49,211 nucleotides of DNA from Candidatus Thiodiazotropha endolucinida. GTDB taxonomy: Bacteria > Pseudomonadota > Gammaproteobacteria > Chromatiales > Chromatiaceae. A program made the position numbers and the translations under genes. Location: the NCBI RefSeq assembly GCF_001715975.1, contig NZ_MARB01000029.1, positions 1 through 49,211 on the forward strand, written 5' to 3'. Positions 15,717 through 24,651 of this stretch are shown here, piece after piece. The notes beneath the pieces are model-generated. The model searched no databases and was not told where the DNA came from. It was given only the letters and a program-made list of their open reading frames with translations. The stretch's first letter is position 1, and every line of letters begins with the position of its first letter.

Positions 15717-18700
15717 ATGGCTACTAATACTGTATCGGCAAGTGGAAAGGAAATTGGTTTCGTACGCCAGGTGATCGGCGAGGTCAAGGCGACAGCAAGT
15801 GATGGCGTCGTGCGTACCCTACAGGTGGGTGATCTGGTATTTGCCGACGAGCTGATCGAAACAGGAGGCTTGAGCAGTATCGAGATTGTCTTCAATGACG
15901 GCGGCAACCTGTCATTAGGGCGTAATTCACAGGGCCTGCTCGATGCCGATGTCTATGAGACCGTCACGCCAGAGGACGGATCGGAATATGCTGCGTCAAT
16001 CGATGCCATTCAACAGGCAATTCTGTTGGGCGAAGATCCGGCCGCGATACAGGAAGCACCGGCAGCAGGGTCTGGCGAAGCTGCTGGTAACGAAGGTACA
16101 AGCTTCGTCACTGTGGAACGGACAGGCGCCCAAACAACACCGGAGAGTGGATTCGAGACTGAGGGGCTGACGTTAAGTATCAGCGACGGCGAAGATCTCG
16201 CTTCCTTAAACGCACCGCCAATCGCCGAAGACGATGAAGCGGTCATCGATGAAGATACGCCAATCAACATCTCGGTGCTCGGAAACGACAGGGACCCGAG
16301 TGGTGATCCGATCAGCGTGGTGGAAGTGACCCAGGGTGTACACGGCAGTGTCAGCATCGATACCGTGACCGGAAACCCGGTATATACGCCGAACCCCAAC
16401 TACAATGGCAGCGACAGCTTCACCTACACTATCAGTGACGGAGCTGGCGGTTTGGATACCGCTACGGTGACTGTGGCAATCGATCCAGTCAACGATGCGC
16501 CAGTTGCCAGCACCATCAGTGTCGAGCCTGACGGCACCACCCTGCCTGATCCCAACTCAGTGGGTGCCGGGAATTACGAACATACCATTCCCGAAGATAC
16601 ATCCGTTTCCGGTCTTGTGATGGCCACCGACGTGGATGGTGACATACTGGTTTATACCCAGAACAGCAATCCATCGCACGGAACTGCGGTGGTCAATCCT
16701 GACGGCAGCTATACCTATACTCCCGACCAGGACTATAACGGTAACGACTCATTCGAAGTGCTGGTAGACGATGGCAACGGTGGTACTGCCATAGCTACGG
16801 TCTACATCATCATCACCCCGGTGCAGGATCCGTCGCTGATCACGGCGGGATCGGGTAGCGTGACAGAAGACACCATACTGTCCACATCCGGACAACTGGC
16901 GATAAGCGATGCGGATGGTCCGCAAGATGAAGCCTTTACTCCACAGAGCAATGTTGCAGGCGCGCATGGCACTTTTTCGATCGATGGCAACGGCAACTGG
17001 CGATACAACCTGAACAACAGTGACCCGGCAGTACAGGCTTTGGATGCCGGCGAGCGCATTACTGAAGTATTCACGGTCACGGGTGTCGATGGTACACCTT
17101 CAACTGTAACGGTGATGATCAACGGTGTGAATGAGAACAGTCCTCCGAATGCACTGAATGACAGTGTCAGCACCCGTGAGGATACACCCGTCACGTTTCA
17201 TGTCCTGGGCAACGACAGCGATCCGGATGCCGATCCGTTGACCGTGACAGGCTTCACTCAGCCAGCCAATGGCACGCTGACGCAGCTGTCGAACGGTACA
17301 TTCGAATACACTCCAGATCTAAACTTTTTCGGGGTAGATGCCTTTACATACACCATCACCGATGGTGTAACGGGCTCGGCTACAGCCAGGGTTAACATCA
17401 ATGTGGGAGGTGTTGCGGAGTCACCGACAGCGGCAGATGATTCTGCAGCGAGTCCAGTACTAGGCGCACCGATCATTGTGGATGTCCTATCCAACGACAG
17501 CGATCCGGACGGCAACTTGGATCCGTCCAGCGTACAGATCGTGGGCAGTGCCAATCCGGGCGATTCACTAGCGGTCCCGGGTGAAGGTACCTGGACTGTA
17601 AATCCGACTTCCGGTGCAATCATGTTCACGCCGGAATCAGGCTTTAACAGCGATCCGACACCGATTGAGTACATCGTGTCGGATAATGAGGGCAATCCCT
17701 CTAATCCGGCGACAGTCACGGTTTCCTATGGTGATGGACCCGTAGCCGGAAACGATGCCAGCAGCGGTAATATGATCAATATGCCGGTCACCGTCGATGT
17801 ATTGATCAACGACAGCGATCCGGACGGCAGCTTGGATCCGTCCAGCGTACAGATCGTTGGCACAGCCAATCCGGGTGATCCACTCCCGGTTCCAGGCGAA
17901 GGTGCCTGGACAGTGAATGCGACCACCGGTGCGATCACCTTCACACCGGAATCGGGCTTTCGCAACGATCCGAACCCGATCAGCTATACGGTTGACGATA
18001 ACGATGGCAATACCTCGAACACCGCTACCGTCACGATTGACTACACTAGCCCTCCTGTGGCCACGGATGACGGCGCCGCTACATTTGAAGATACCCCTAT
18101 TGCAGTAGATGCGCTGAGCGGTTTGTTGAGCAATGACACGGATCCGGACGGTGAGAGTTTTAATCTCACCCAGTTTGAGGTGGGTGGTTTGACTTATGCC
18201 GCCGGGGATACAGCGACAATTGCAGGTGTTGGCTCATTACAGATCAATGCTGATGGCAGTTACAGTTTCAGTCCGACAACCCATTACAGCGGTATAGCGC
18301 CGCCGGTGAACTACACAATCGTCGATGGTTCCGGGGATACAGCCAGTGCAACGTTGACTTTGGAGACTATCGCCGTAGCCGATACACCCAACTTGATTGT
18401 TACTTCGGACTCGTTTTCCAATACAGCTGACTTTGAGTCCGTAAATCTAGGTTCCAGGAGTTGGGGAGCGGTGGATCACGCTTCAGTTGGTGGTGGTATA
18501 TGGGATACGGCAAATAGCGGTGGTCTGGTAGAAGTAGGTATGGAGTTTGTGTATTTACGCAATGGTGTGCGTGACAACCAGGTTATCGAACTGGAGCATA
18601 GACGGGGAGATACAAGCAACTTCTTCACTGATCTGGCCGTGAATGAAGGGGAGGTCTACACCCTGAACTTTGACTATGCCGCGCGGGCGGGCGCATTTAC

Positions 18701-19613
18701 GCATTCGGCTATCGAGCTGTTTTGGGAAGGGAACCTTATCGCAACGCTCGATACCCGGGTTGCTGCGCTGCAATCATTCAACTTCAATCTCTTGGCTTCC
18801 GCAACAGGCAATGTGCGCCTTGAGTTTCGTGCAGTCGATACAAACAGCGTCGGTGGGTTACTGGATAACATTTCGCTCAATCTCCAGCAGAATACGGGCT
18901 ATGAGAACCAGCCGATTAATTTACCCGAGCTGATGGGAACGCTCATAGACATGGACGGTTCGGAAACGCTCACCTTTTCAATCAGTGGTATTCCTGCCGA
19001 TTCCATACTGACCGATGGTGTACATGCCTTTCCTGCAGCGCCTGGGGTGTCGACCGTTGATGTTACCGGTTGGAATCTGGACAATCTGCAGCTTACTCCA
19101 CCCACGGGATTCAATGGGGGGCTGACGCTGGAATACCGGGCAACCGCAACGGAAGCATCGAATGGCAGCCAGGCTACACGGGCTGAAGATGTGCAACTCA
19201 CCATTCTGCCGGCGAATGGCGGTCCGGTGGTGGATCCAGATGATCGAATTCTGTTTGACGCCACGAGCGCACTGATCGATGGTGGCGATGGTAACGACAC
19301 CCTGCTGGTGCCCGGTAACGATGATCTTGACTTCAGCAATGTCAATACAATCAGAAATATGGAACAGATCGATCTCACAGCAGGTGATCATGCCATTACC
19401 AACCTGAGTGCCGCTGATGTCGTGGATATGACGGATGAAGACAATCTGCTTAAGATTTTGGGTGATTCTTCTGACAGTGTTGAACTATCCAGTGATTGGC
19501 ATGAAACAGGGAACTCCCATACTCACAATGGTCATGTATTTGCCGAATATCTCAATACGCAAGGTAGTGCGGTATTGTTGATTGAAGATCAAGTGAACGT
19601 GACGATCATGTAG
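15717..19613 (+). CDS. LapA-like giant adhesin, type I secretion substrate
   Basis: 1298 aa, no Sec signal. The first 110 residues form a LapA-type retention module (GEVKATASDGVVRTLQVGD, then NLSLGRNSQGLLDADVYE), followed at 115-118 by PAAG, a di-alanine site of the kind cut by LapG proteases. The middle is a tandem array of cadherin/VCBS/Ig-like repeats with NDSDPDG and YTPNPNYNGSDSFTYTISDG signatures, including two nearly identical 105-aa units. A jelly-roll-like segment (about 900-1060) precedes the C-terminus, which has one RTX motif (GGDGNDTL) and a terminal type I secretion region. The ATG at 15717 follows AGAGGG; the GTG at 15663 is rejected. It should be held at the outer membrane and released when cyclic-di-GMP falls, but no lapD, lapG or secretion genes are in this window. 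Binding target unknown. Confidence 0.88.
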   Translation: MATNTVSASGKEIGFVRQVIGEVKATASDGVVRTLQVGDLVFADELIETGGLSSIEIVFNDGGNLSLGRNSQGLLDADVYETVTPEDGSEYAASIDAIQQAILLGEDPAAIQEAPAAGSGEAAGNEGTSFVTVERTGAQTTPESGFETEGLTLSISDGEDLASLNAPPIAEDDEAVIDEDTPINISVLGNDRDPSGDPISVVEVTQGVHGSVSIDTVTGNPVYTPNPNYNGSDSFTYTISDGAGGLDTATVTVAIDPVNDAPVASTISVEPDGTTLPDPNSVGAGNYEHTIPEDTSVSGLVMATDVDGDILVYTQNSNPSHGTAVVNPDGSYTYTPDQDYNGNDSFEVLVDDGNGGTAIATVYIIITPVQDPSLITAGSGSVTEDTILSTSGQLAISDADGPQDEAFTPQSNVAGAHGTFSIDGNGNWRYNLNNSDPAVQALDAGERITEVFTVTGVDGTPSTVTVMINGVNENSPPNALNDSVSTREDTPVTFHVLGNDSDPDADPLTVTGFTQPANGTLTQLSNGTFEYTPDLNFFGVDAFTYTITDGVTGSATARVNINVGGVAESPTAADDSAASPVLGAPIIVDVLSNDSDPDGNLDPSSVQIVGSANPGDSLAVPGEGTWTVNPTSGAIMFTPESGFNSDPTPIEYIVSDNEGNPSNPATVTVSYGDGPVAGNDASSGNMINMPVTVDVLINDSDPDGSLDPSSVQIVGTANPGDPLPVPGEGAWTVNATTGAITFTPESGFRNDPNPISYTVDDNDGNTSNTATVTIDYTSPPVATDDGAATFEDTPIAVDALSGLLSNDTDPDGESFNLTQFEVGGLTYAAGDTATIAGVGSLQINADGSYSFSPTTHYSGIAPPVNYTIVDGSGDTASATLTLETIAVADTPNLIVTSDSFSNTADFESVNLGSRSWGAVDHASVGGGIWDTANSGGLVEVGMEFVYLRNGVRDNQVIELEHRRGDTSNFFTDLAVNEGEVYTLNFDYAARAGAFTHSAIELFWEGNLIATLDTRVAALQSFNFNLLASATGNVRLEFRAVDTNSVGGLLDNISLNLQQNTGYENQPINLPELMGTLIDMDGSETLTFSISGIPADSILTDGVHAFPAAPGVSTVDVTGWNLDNLQLTPPTGFNGGLTLEYRATATEASNGSQATRAEDVQLTILPANGGPVVDPDDRILFDATSALIDGGDGNDTLLVPGNDDLDFSNVNTIRNMEQIDLTAGDHAITNLSAADVVDMTDEDNLLKILGDSSDSVELSSDWHETGNSHTHNGHVFAEYLNTQGSAVLLIEDQVNVTIM
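17430..18059 (+). repeat. Tandem 315-bp duplication inside the adhesin gene
   Basis: Two in-frame units, 17430-17744 and 17745-18059, each 105 codons. The core from NDSDPDG through DPSSVQIVG to FTPESGF is almost the same in both, and the DNA is also nearly identical there (for example GATCCGTCCAGCGTACAGAT in both, 315 bp apart). This indicates recent duplication or gene conversion of one Ig-like domain. Confidence 0.85.
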
Positions 19614-19781
19614 AGCAGGTGGTTTTGTACACGCAGTATTTCCAGGGATGCAGATCCTAACGAATTGAGAGGCGATTTCCGCTTGGCTACCATATAGCGG
19701 CTGGGGCATACGCCTTGTACAGAGAGATTCGGTAAAGCTTTCACCGGCCGAAGGCAGACCGCGATGACTAGGGCGCAGCAC

Positions 19782-19803
19782 ATGCCCCCCGGACAGGGGG
19801 CAT
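19782..19803. terminator. Hairpin between convergent adhesin and dsrE2 genes
   Basis: ATGCCCCC and GGGGGCAT arms (8 bp, perfect) around a 6-nt loop, in the 199-bp gap between two converging genes. A short TTTTAT run lies 7 bp downstream on the plus side only. It probably serves as a bidirectional transcript end. Confidence 0.55.
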
Positions 19804-19812
19804 TCCATACTT

Positions 19813-20418
19813 TTATATGAAAAGATTGACGTTAGCCTTCATTGCCCGAGGCAGAAAGCTGGCGGCACCGACCCACTCCTCGATTTCGGAGATGAAATCA
19901 TCCTTACCGTAATCGAAGAGATCCACGGTCATCTGGCAGGCAACCAACTTGACCTCCGACTCGATGCACATTTCACGTAGCTGTTCTATGCTGGCGATAC
20001 CTTTATTGTCCATAGTCTTTTTCATCAGGCCTGTCGCCATCGACTCAAATCCCCGCATAAGGGTCATGACCGAGGTCGGCATGGGTAGCGCCTTGCCCTT
20101 GATCCAGTTGGGTCCCTCGGGCAGTTTCATCGGCATGGCCGGATTGCCAAGGGGTGTCACCTTGAGATCCAGATCCTGCTTCAGCAGGTTCAAACCGTAA
20201 AAGGTAAAAAAGATGGAGACATCCCAACCCAGCGCAGCCGCCGTTGAGGCGAGGATGAAGGGTGGGTAGGCCATATCGAGGGTTCCCTTGGTGGCGATGA
20301 TCGTCATCGAGGGGATATGCGCCGCCTCCCGTTCCGCCATCTTCTCCTCGAAACGCTGATCAAACCAGCTGTTCAGGTCTTTGGTGGGAATATCGATCTG
20401 TGATGCTGTGTTGCTCAT
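19813..20418 (-). CDS. dsrE2: DsrE2-like sulfur-trafficking protein
   Basis: 201-aa protein of the DsrE/DsrF/DrsH-like family. Characteristic stretches are MTIIATKGTLDMAYPPFILASTAAALGWDVSIFFTFYG-like (read in two parts) and a cysteine pair region REMCIESEVKLVACQMTVDLF, where the conserved Cys is expected to bind sulfane sulfur. A hydrophobic helix near residues 55-80 suggests membrane association, as in DsrE2. It follows tusA by 21 bp, the order seen in sulfur-oxidiser rhd-tusA-dsrE2 clusters. These proteins carry persulfide sulfur to cytoplasmic oxidation by Dsr or sHdr systems; no rhodanese gene is adjacent here. Probably cotranscribed with tusA under the TetR operator at 20713-20728. Confidence 0.88.
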   Translation of the reverse strand: MSNTASQIDIPTKDLNSWFDQRFEEKMAEREAAHIPSMTIIATKGTLDMAYPPFILASTAAALGWDVSIFFTFYGLNLLKQDLDLKVTPLGNPAMPMKLPEGPNWIKGKALPMPTSVMTLMRGFESMATGLMKKTMDNKGIASIEQLREMCIESEVKLVACQMTVDLFDYGKDDFISEIEEWVGAASFLPRAMKANVNLFI

Positions 20419-20439
20419 GCTAGCCTCCTGTCAGGAATT

Positions 20440-20670
20440 TCAGACCTTGCGGATTCTAAAAAAGAAACCATTCTCGAGCTGTTCACTGGAGACCATCTCG
20501 TGACCAGTCTGGCTGCAAAATGAGTCCAGATCCTTTACTGAACCGGGGTCGGTTGAAGTGACTTCAAGAATATCTCCCGCTGCAAGTGCGGCGATCGCCT
20601 TTTTGGTCTTCAGGATCGGCAGGGGACAGTTAAGGCCTCTTGCATCGAGGGTGTGTATGTTCTCACTCAT
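20440..20670 (-). CDS. tusA: TusA sulfur-carrier protein
   Basis: 76 aa, full length for TusA. The sulfur-binding motif is CPLP, Cys at residue 15 (LDARGLNCPLPILKTKKAI). AAGGAG lies upstream of the ATG. It transfers persulfide sulfur between proteins; next to dsrE2 it most likely serves sulfur oxidation rather than tRNA thiolation. A 16-bp operator shared with the tetR promoter lies about 45 bp upstream of the start, so the neighbouring TetR protein probably controls it. Confidence 0.94.
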   Translation of the reverse strand: MSENIHTLDARGLNCPLPILKTKKAIAALAAGDILEVTSTDPGSVKDLDSFCSQTGHEMVSSEQLENGFFFRIRKV

Positions 20671-20712
20671 GACATTGCTCCTTTACAACAAGTGGACGAG
20701 AAAGTACAAGAT

Positions 20713-20728
20713 GACCGGTCGGTCAAGT
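20713..20728. promoter_or_regulatory. TetR operator upstream of tusA-dsrE2
   Basis: GACCGGTCGGTCAAGT, identical to the site at 21371-21386. It contains the overlapping palindromic core GACCGGTC typical of TetR/AcrR-family operators, between the tetR stop and the tusA start. Confidence 0.75.
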
Positions 20729-20744
20729 TATATATAAAAAAATA

Positions 20745-21353
20745 TCAGTTAGTTTGCCTGTGCTCTATCCGTATGCTTTTGATAGCCGGACCCAGTGACC
20801 TCACCACATCCGGATCGTTGCGTGTCTTGGCGAGAAGAATCACACCTTCCAGGTAGGCCAACATGGCGGTTGCCGTGGCCTCCGTGTCCAGGGGGGGGAT
20901 CTCGCCGTTCTCAACCGCTTCCTCAAGGGCCTGGTGAAAACGGGCGCTGGCCTTGTTGAAGACGGCATTAAGCCTGGCCCTGATCACCTCGTCGCGGGTG
21001 CTGATCTCAAGTGCCAGGTTGCCAAACAGGCAGCCGGGCATGCGGCCTTCCAAGTTCTTTGCCGCCTTCTGCCAGAAGTAGACTGCATCCACCATGTAAT
21101 CGAGTCGTTCGAGAGGTGGAAGTGCCTCGTCAAATGCCTCGGCGACGAAGCCGTGTGCCCAGTCGTCAGCCATGCTGTCGATGACCGCCATCGCCAGGTC
21201 TCGTTTGGAGGGGAAGAAGTGATAGAAGCTCCCTTTCTGTACCTTGGCCAGGGTGCAGATCTCCTTGATGCCCACATCCGCATAGCTGCGGCCGTGAAAC
21301 AGGTCACGGGCTGTGGCCAGGATACGCTCTTTGGTGTCGGGGGTGATACTCAT
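20745..21353 (-). CDS. TetR-family transcriptional regulator
   Basis: About 202 aa. The N-terminal helix-turn-helix is clear (TKERILATARDLFHGRSYADVGIKEICTLAKVQKGSFYHFFPSK, read in overlapping parts). The C-terminal ligand domain includes MPGCLFGNLALEIS, seen in several TetR regulators of reactive-compound responses. I chose the ATG at 21353; an in-frame GTG at 21359 adds only two residues. It lies directly upstream of tusA-dsrE2 on the same strand. The same 16-bp operator stands in its own promoter region and before tusA, which argues for autoregulation and repression of the sulfur genes. The inducer is unknown; a sulfur species or electrophile is a guess. Confidence 0.9.
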   Translation of the reverse strand: MSITPDTKERILATARDLFHGRSYADVGIKEICTLAKVQKGSFYHFFPSKRDLAMAVIDSMADDWAHGFVAEAFDEALPPLERLDYMVDAVYFWQKAAKNLEGRMPGCLFGNLALEISTRDEVIRARLNAVFNKASARFHQALEEAVENGEIPPLDTEATATAMLAYLEGVILLAKTRNDPDVVRSLGPAIKSIRIEHRQTN

Positions 21354-21370
21354 GATCACTCAGTATATTA

Positions 21371-21386
21371 GACCGGTCGGTCAAGT
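21371..21386. promoter_or_regulatory. TetR operator upstream of tetR
   Basis: GACCGGTCGGTCAAGT, the second exact copy, 18 bp before the tetR ATG. On the minus strand it directly abuts TAATAT, a plausible -10 element, so bound regulator would block its own promoter. The copL-like gene starts 204 bp away on the other strand and might also be affected. Confidence 0.75.
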
Positions 21387-21589
21387 CAAGTCTTTGTATT
21401 GATCAATTGGCCGCTATTCTTCCGATCCGTACCCATACAATCTAACTCTCCAGTTTGTAAAACCCGGAATTAAAATGGGGTTATATATAACAATTTTCAT
21501 CTAGTCTCTTGTTAATCGGAACTTTTCAGTCAACCCTATTTCGAACTGGTAACTTCAACTGACAATAGACATCAGCTTCCCTGCCTGGT

Positions 21590-21973
21590 ATGCGCGCATT
21601 CATTCGAAAAACAGTATTGGTGCTACTGGTTCTGTCACTGAACCTGATTCCCTTCCGGGGCGTTATGGCAGGACCACTCCTGGCAATCGATGACGGATCG
21701 TCTCATGAAGGAATGGCTCACGACCCACACTCTGCAGAAGCTGTTGTCGGAAACATGTCCGATGATAATTGCCATCTTGGTCAATTGAGCAGCGATGGAG
21801 GCTGTTGCACTGGTGATGCCTGTTCCCTCAGCCATTGCGCATCGACAGCCTATCTTGTCCCTTCACAATTGATCGACCTCTCTATTACTGCAAGTGCTGT
21901 TCAAGCGATATTCATCGACCAGTCAATACTTCAGCAAGCTGACTCTCCGCCCTTCAGACCACCACGTCTCTGA
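21590..21973 (+). CDS. Small secreted Cys/His-containing protein of copper cluster
   Basis: 127 aa. The N-terminal signal peptide (KTVLVLLVLSLNLIPFRGVMAG) is clear. The mature protein has several potential metal ligands: HEGMAHDPHS, DDNCHLG and the cysteine group GGCCTGDACSLSHC. It precedes copA by 108 bp on the same strand. Small His/Cys-rich exported proteins at the head of copper resistance clusters are common (CopL-like), but I cannot assign it to a named family. The Shine-Dalgarno sequence is weak, so the start is less sure than the gene. Confidence 0.65.
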   Translation: MRAFIRKTVLVLLVLSLNLIPFRGVMAGPLLAIDDGSSHEGMAHDPHSAEAVVGNMSDDNCHLGQLSSDGGCCTGDACSLSHCASTAYLVPSQLIDLSITASAVQAIFIDQSILQQADSPPFRPPRL

Positions 21974-22081
21974 TTCCGCCGCATTCTGACACCGGTTTCG
22001 CAGTGTCTTAACGAAAACATCGAAGATTGATAATGCAAAACAGCGCTTGTGTGTTGCTGAATTGCAGAGGAATTAGTCGCA

Positions 22082-23923
22082 ATGAGAAGAGATTTAGACA
22101 GGTTACTGAATGAGGGTGTCAATTTACATCGTCGCAGGTTTGTCACCGGCCTCTCTTTGGGGGGTGCAGCGCTGGGATTGCAGCCATTCGGTTTATTGGC
22201 GGGTAGAGGGAATGAACCGGGTAGCACAACACTGCAGGGTAGGGTATTTAACCTGACCATTTCTCAAACTGCGGTGAACTTTACCGGCAGTGCACGTGTC
22301 GCTACGACAGTGAACGGTAGCTTGCCGGCACCGGTATTGCGTTGGCGGGAAGGCGATCAGGTCACCTTGAACATCACCAATCTGCTGCCGGAAACCAGTT
22401 CCATCCATTGGCACGGGATTATCCTGCCGAGCGCCATGGATGGGGTACCCGGTATCTCAACCGGTTTCAATGGCATCCGTCCCGGTGAGACTTTCAGCTA
22501 TCGGTTTGACGTCAAACAGAGCGGTACCTATTGGTATCACAGTCACTCCGGTTTTCAGGAACAGACCGGTCTTTATGGCGCAATCATCGTCGATCCTAAA
22601 GAACCCGAGCCTTACGCCTATGACCGGGATTATGTGGTGCTACTGTCGGACTGGACAGACGAAGATCCCAACGATGTTTATGCGAAGCTGAAAAAGTTGA
22701 GCCACTACTACAATAACAACGAGCGCACCCATGGGGATCTAATGCGAGACCTGGAGCAAAAGGGTTTGAGCACTACCTGGAACGAGCGCAAGATGTGGGG
22801 CGAGATGCGCATGAGCCAGCGGGATCTCTCCGATGTCACAGGCTTTACCTATACCTACCTGATGAACGGGAAAAATCCGGCGGATGGGTGGATCGGATTG
22901 TTCAAACCCAAGGAGAAGATCCGTCTCAGGTTCATCAATGCATCGGCCATGACTTTTTTTGATCTGCGCATACCGGGATTGAAAATGACCGTGATCGCAG
23001 CAGACGGTCAGAATGTTGAACCGGTTACGGTTGATGAAATCCGCCTCGGTGTAGCAGAAACCTACGATGTATTGGTGGAACCGGCCGATAACGCCGCCTA
23101 TACAATCTTTGCCCAGGATATCGCCCGCAGCGGTTATGCCCGGGGGACGCTTACACCCCACTTGTCGATGACCGCACACATCCCTTCGCTGGATAAGGTG
23201 GCCAACCTGGAGCATCGCGATATGGGCATGAGTATGCATCATCATATGGATCATGGCATGCCAGATGCGGGGCATAGTCAGCCCAACATGCCTGCCACTA
23301 TGGATCATAGTCAACACAATATGCCAGGGGCCATGGATCATAGCCAACATACAATGACAGACCGCATCAAGCAGATGGCGCCCAATTCGTCCGACTTCAG
23401 CACCGGCCCCGTTAATCATGCGGCGACGGAATATGGGCCCCATGTGGATATGTTATCGGAGGACCCCCAATATCGACTGGATGATCCCGGTGTCGGCCTG
23501 AGGAACAACGGCCGCCGGGTATTGACTTATGCCGATCTGCGCAGCCTGCACACGACCAGGGGGCATCCTGATCCGGACCGGGAGATAGAGCTCCACCTGA
23601 CCGGGAATATGGCTCGCTATATGTGGTCGATCAACGGTGTCAAACATGCTGACGCTGAGCCATTGCGATGGAAACTGGGGGAGCGGCTTCGTATAAACTT
23701 TGTCAACGACACAATGATGAATCATCCAATGCACCTGCATGGCATGTGGAGTGATCTGGAGAGTGGAGACAACTATTTCCTGCCTCGTAAACACACGGTA
23801 ATCGTCCAGCCGGGATCTCGCATCAGTTATCGGGTCAGTGTGGATGCAGAAGGTGGATGGGCTTATCACTGCCATCTGCTTTATCACATGCTCGGCATGT
23901 TTCGCACGGTTATCGTGAGCTGA
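22082..23923 (+). CDS. copA: Multicopper oxidase, copper resistance protein CopA
   Basis: 613-aa periplasmic multicopper oxidase of the CopA/PcoA type. Twin-arginine signal RRRFVTG (residues 17-23) precedes the cupredoxin domains. All four copper-binding segments are present: HWHG, HSHSG, HPMHLHG and HCHLLYHMLGM near the C-terminus. Between about 380 and 425 lies a Met/His-rich insert with three related units (MDHGMPDAGH, MDHSQHNMPG, MDHSQHTM) that can bind Cu(I). The enzyme oxidises Cu(I) to the less toxic Cu(II). AGAGG stands before the ATG; copB follows 14 bp downstream. Not to be confused with the P-type ATPase also named CopA. Confidence 0.95.
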   Translation: MRRDLDRLLNEGVNLHRRRFVTGLSLGGAALGLQPFGLLAGRGNEPGSTTLQGRVFNLTISQTAVNFTGSARVATTVNGSLPAPVLRWREGDQVTLNITNLLPETSSIHWHGIILPSAMDGVPGISTGFNGIRPGETFSYRFDVKQSGTYWYHSHSGFQEQTGLYGAIIVDPKEPEPYAYDRDYVVLLSDWTDEDPNDVYAKLKKLSHYYNNNERTHGDLMRDLEQKGLSTTWNERKMWGEMRMSQRDLSDVTGFTYTYLMNGKNPADGWIGLFKPKEKIRLRFINASAMTFFDLRIPGLKMTVIAADGQNVEPVTVDEIRLGVAETYDVLVEPADNAAYTIFAQDIARSGYARGTLTPHLSMTAHIPSLDKVANLEHRDMGMSMHHHMDHGMPDAGHSQPNMPATMDHSQHNMPGAMDHSQHTMTDRIKQMAPNSSDFSTGPVNHAATEYGPHVDMLSEDPQYRLDDPGVGLRNNGRRVLTYADLRSLHTTRGHPDPDREIELHLTGNMARYMWSINGVKHADAEPLRWKLGERLRINFVNDTMMNHPMHLHGMWSDLESGDNYFLPRKHTVIVQPGSRISYRVSVDAEGGWAYHCHLLYHMLGMFRTVIVS

Positions 23924-23937
23924 GTGGGGGCTATGCA

Positions 23938-24639
23938 ATGAATAAAAAAGTGACGTTCTTTTCAAGTATATTGCTACCCGCTTCACTATCGGCGGGAGGT
24001 ATGAACGATGATCCTTTGATCTATAAAGTGATGATCGAAAAGCTGGAGATACGTGAGGGTGATGAAGCGAATCCCCTGGTGCTGGACGCTGAGGCCTGGG
24101 TCGGCTATGACTTGAATAAGTTCTGGTTTAAGACAGAGCTGGAAAGACCTAACGGAGAGACCGAGGAGGCTGAGATACAGCTTCTCTACAGCCGGGCCAT
24201 ATTTCCCTTCTGGGATATTCAGGTAGGTTGGCGAAGAGATTTGATACCCGATCCCGAAAGAGATTGGCTGGCCATCGGTTTGAAGGGATTGGCTCCCTAC
24301 CTGTTTGAAGTGGATGCGTCGCTGTTTGCCGGCGAGTCGGGACAGATTGGCGTACGTTTGGATGCCGAGTACGAATACCTGTTCACCCAAAGGCTGGTGC
24401 TGACGCCGGAAATCGAGGTCAACCTACACACAAAGGATGATGAAGAGGTGGGTATAGGTTCGGGGCTTTCCGATCTCTCTTTGGGCCTTCGGCTGCGCTA
24501 TGAAGTAAAAAGAGAATTCGCGCCTTATGTTGGCGTCAACTGGTCGAAGCGTTTCGGCGACACGGCAGATTACGCCAGGGAGGAGGGCGAGGATGTCAGT
24601 GATCTAGAATGGTTGGTCGGTGTGCGTGCCTGGTACTGA
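23938..24639 (+). CDS. copB: Outer-membrane copper resistance protein CopB
   Basis: 233 aa after an N-terminal signal (MNKKVTFFSSILLPASLSAGG). The body is a predicted outer-membrane beta-barrel with alternating strands (LVLDAEAWVGYDLNKFWFKTE-type, QVGWRRDLIPDPERDWLAIGLKGLAPY-type) and a terminal aromatic residue in RAWY. This is the PcoB/CopB family. Many CopB proteins have a Met-rich N-terminal region, which is missing here, so this is a short version. Start at the ATG 23938, 14 bp after copA; the longer frame from 23857 overlaps copA and is rejected. Confidence 0.9.
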   Translation: MNKKVTFFSSILLPASLSAGGMNDDPLIYKVMIEKLEIREGDEANPLVLDAEAWVGYDLNKFWFKTELERPNGETEEAEIQLLYSRAIFPFWDIQVGWRRDLIPDPERDWLAIGLKGLAPYLFEVDASLFAGESGQIGVRLDAEYEYLFTQRLVLTPEIEVNLHTKDDEEVGIGSGLSDLSLGLRLRYEVKREFAPYVGVNWSKRFGDTADYAREEGEDVSDLEWLVGVRAWY

Positions 24640-24651
24640 GAGGTCTTTACT

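Noticed and set aside
22739-23443. 234-aa minus-strand ORF inside copA
   Set aside because: Its His/Met-rich look is the mirror of the Met/His repeats of copA; no independent support.
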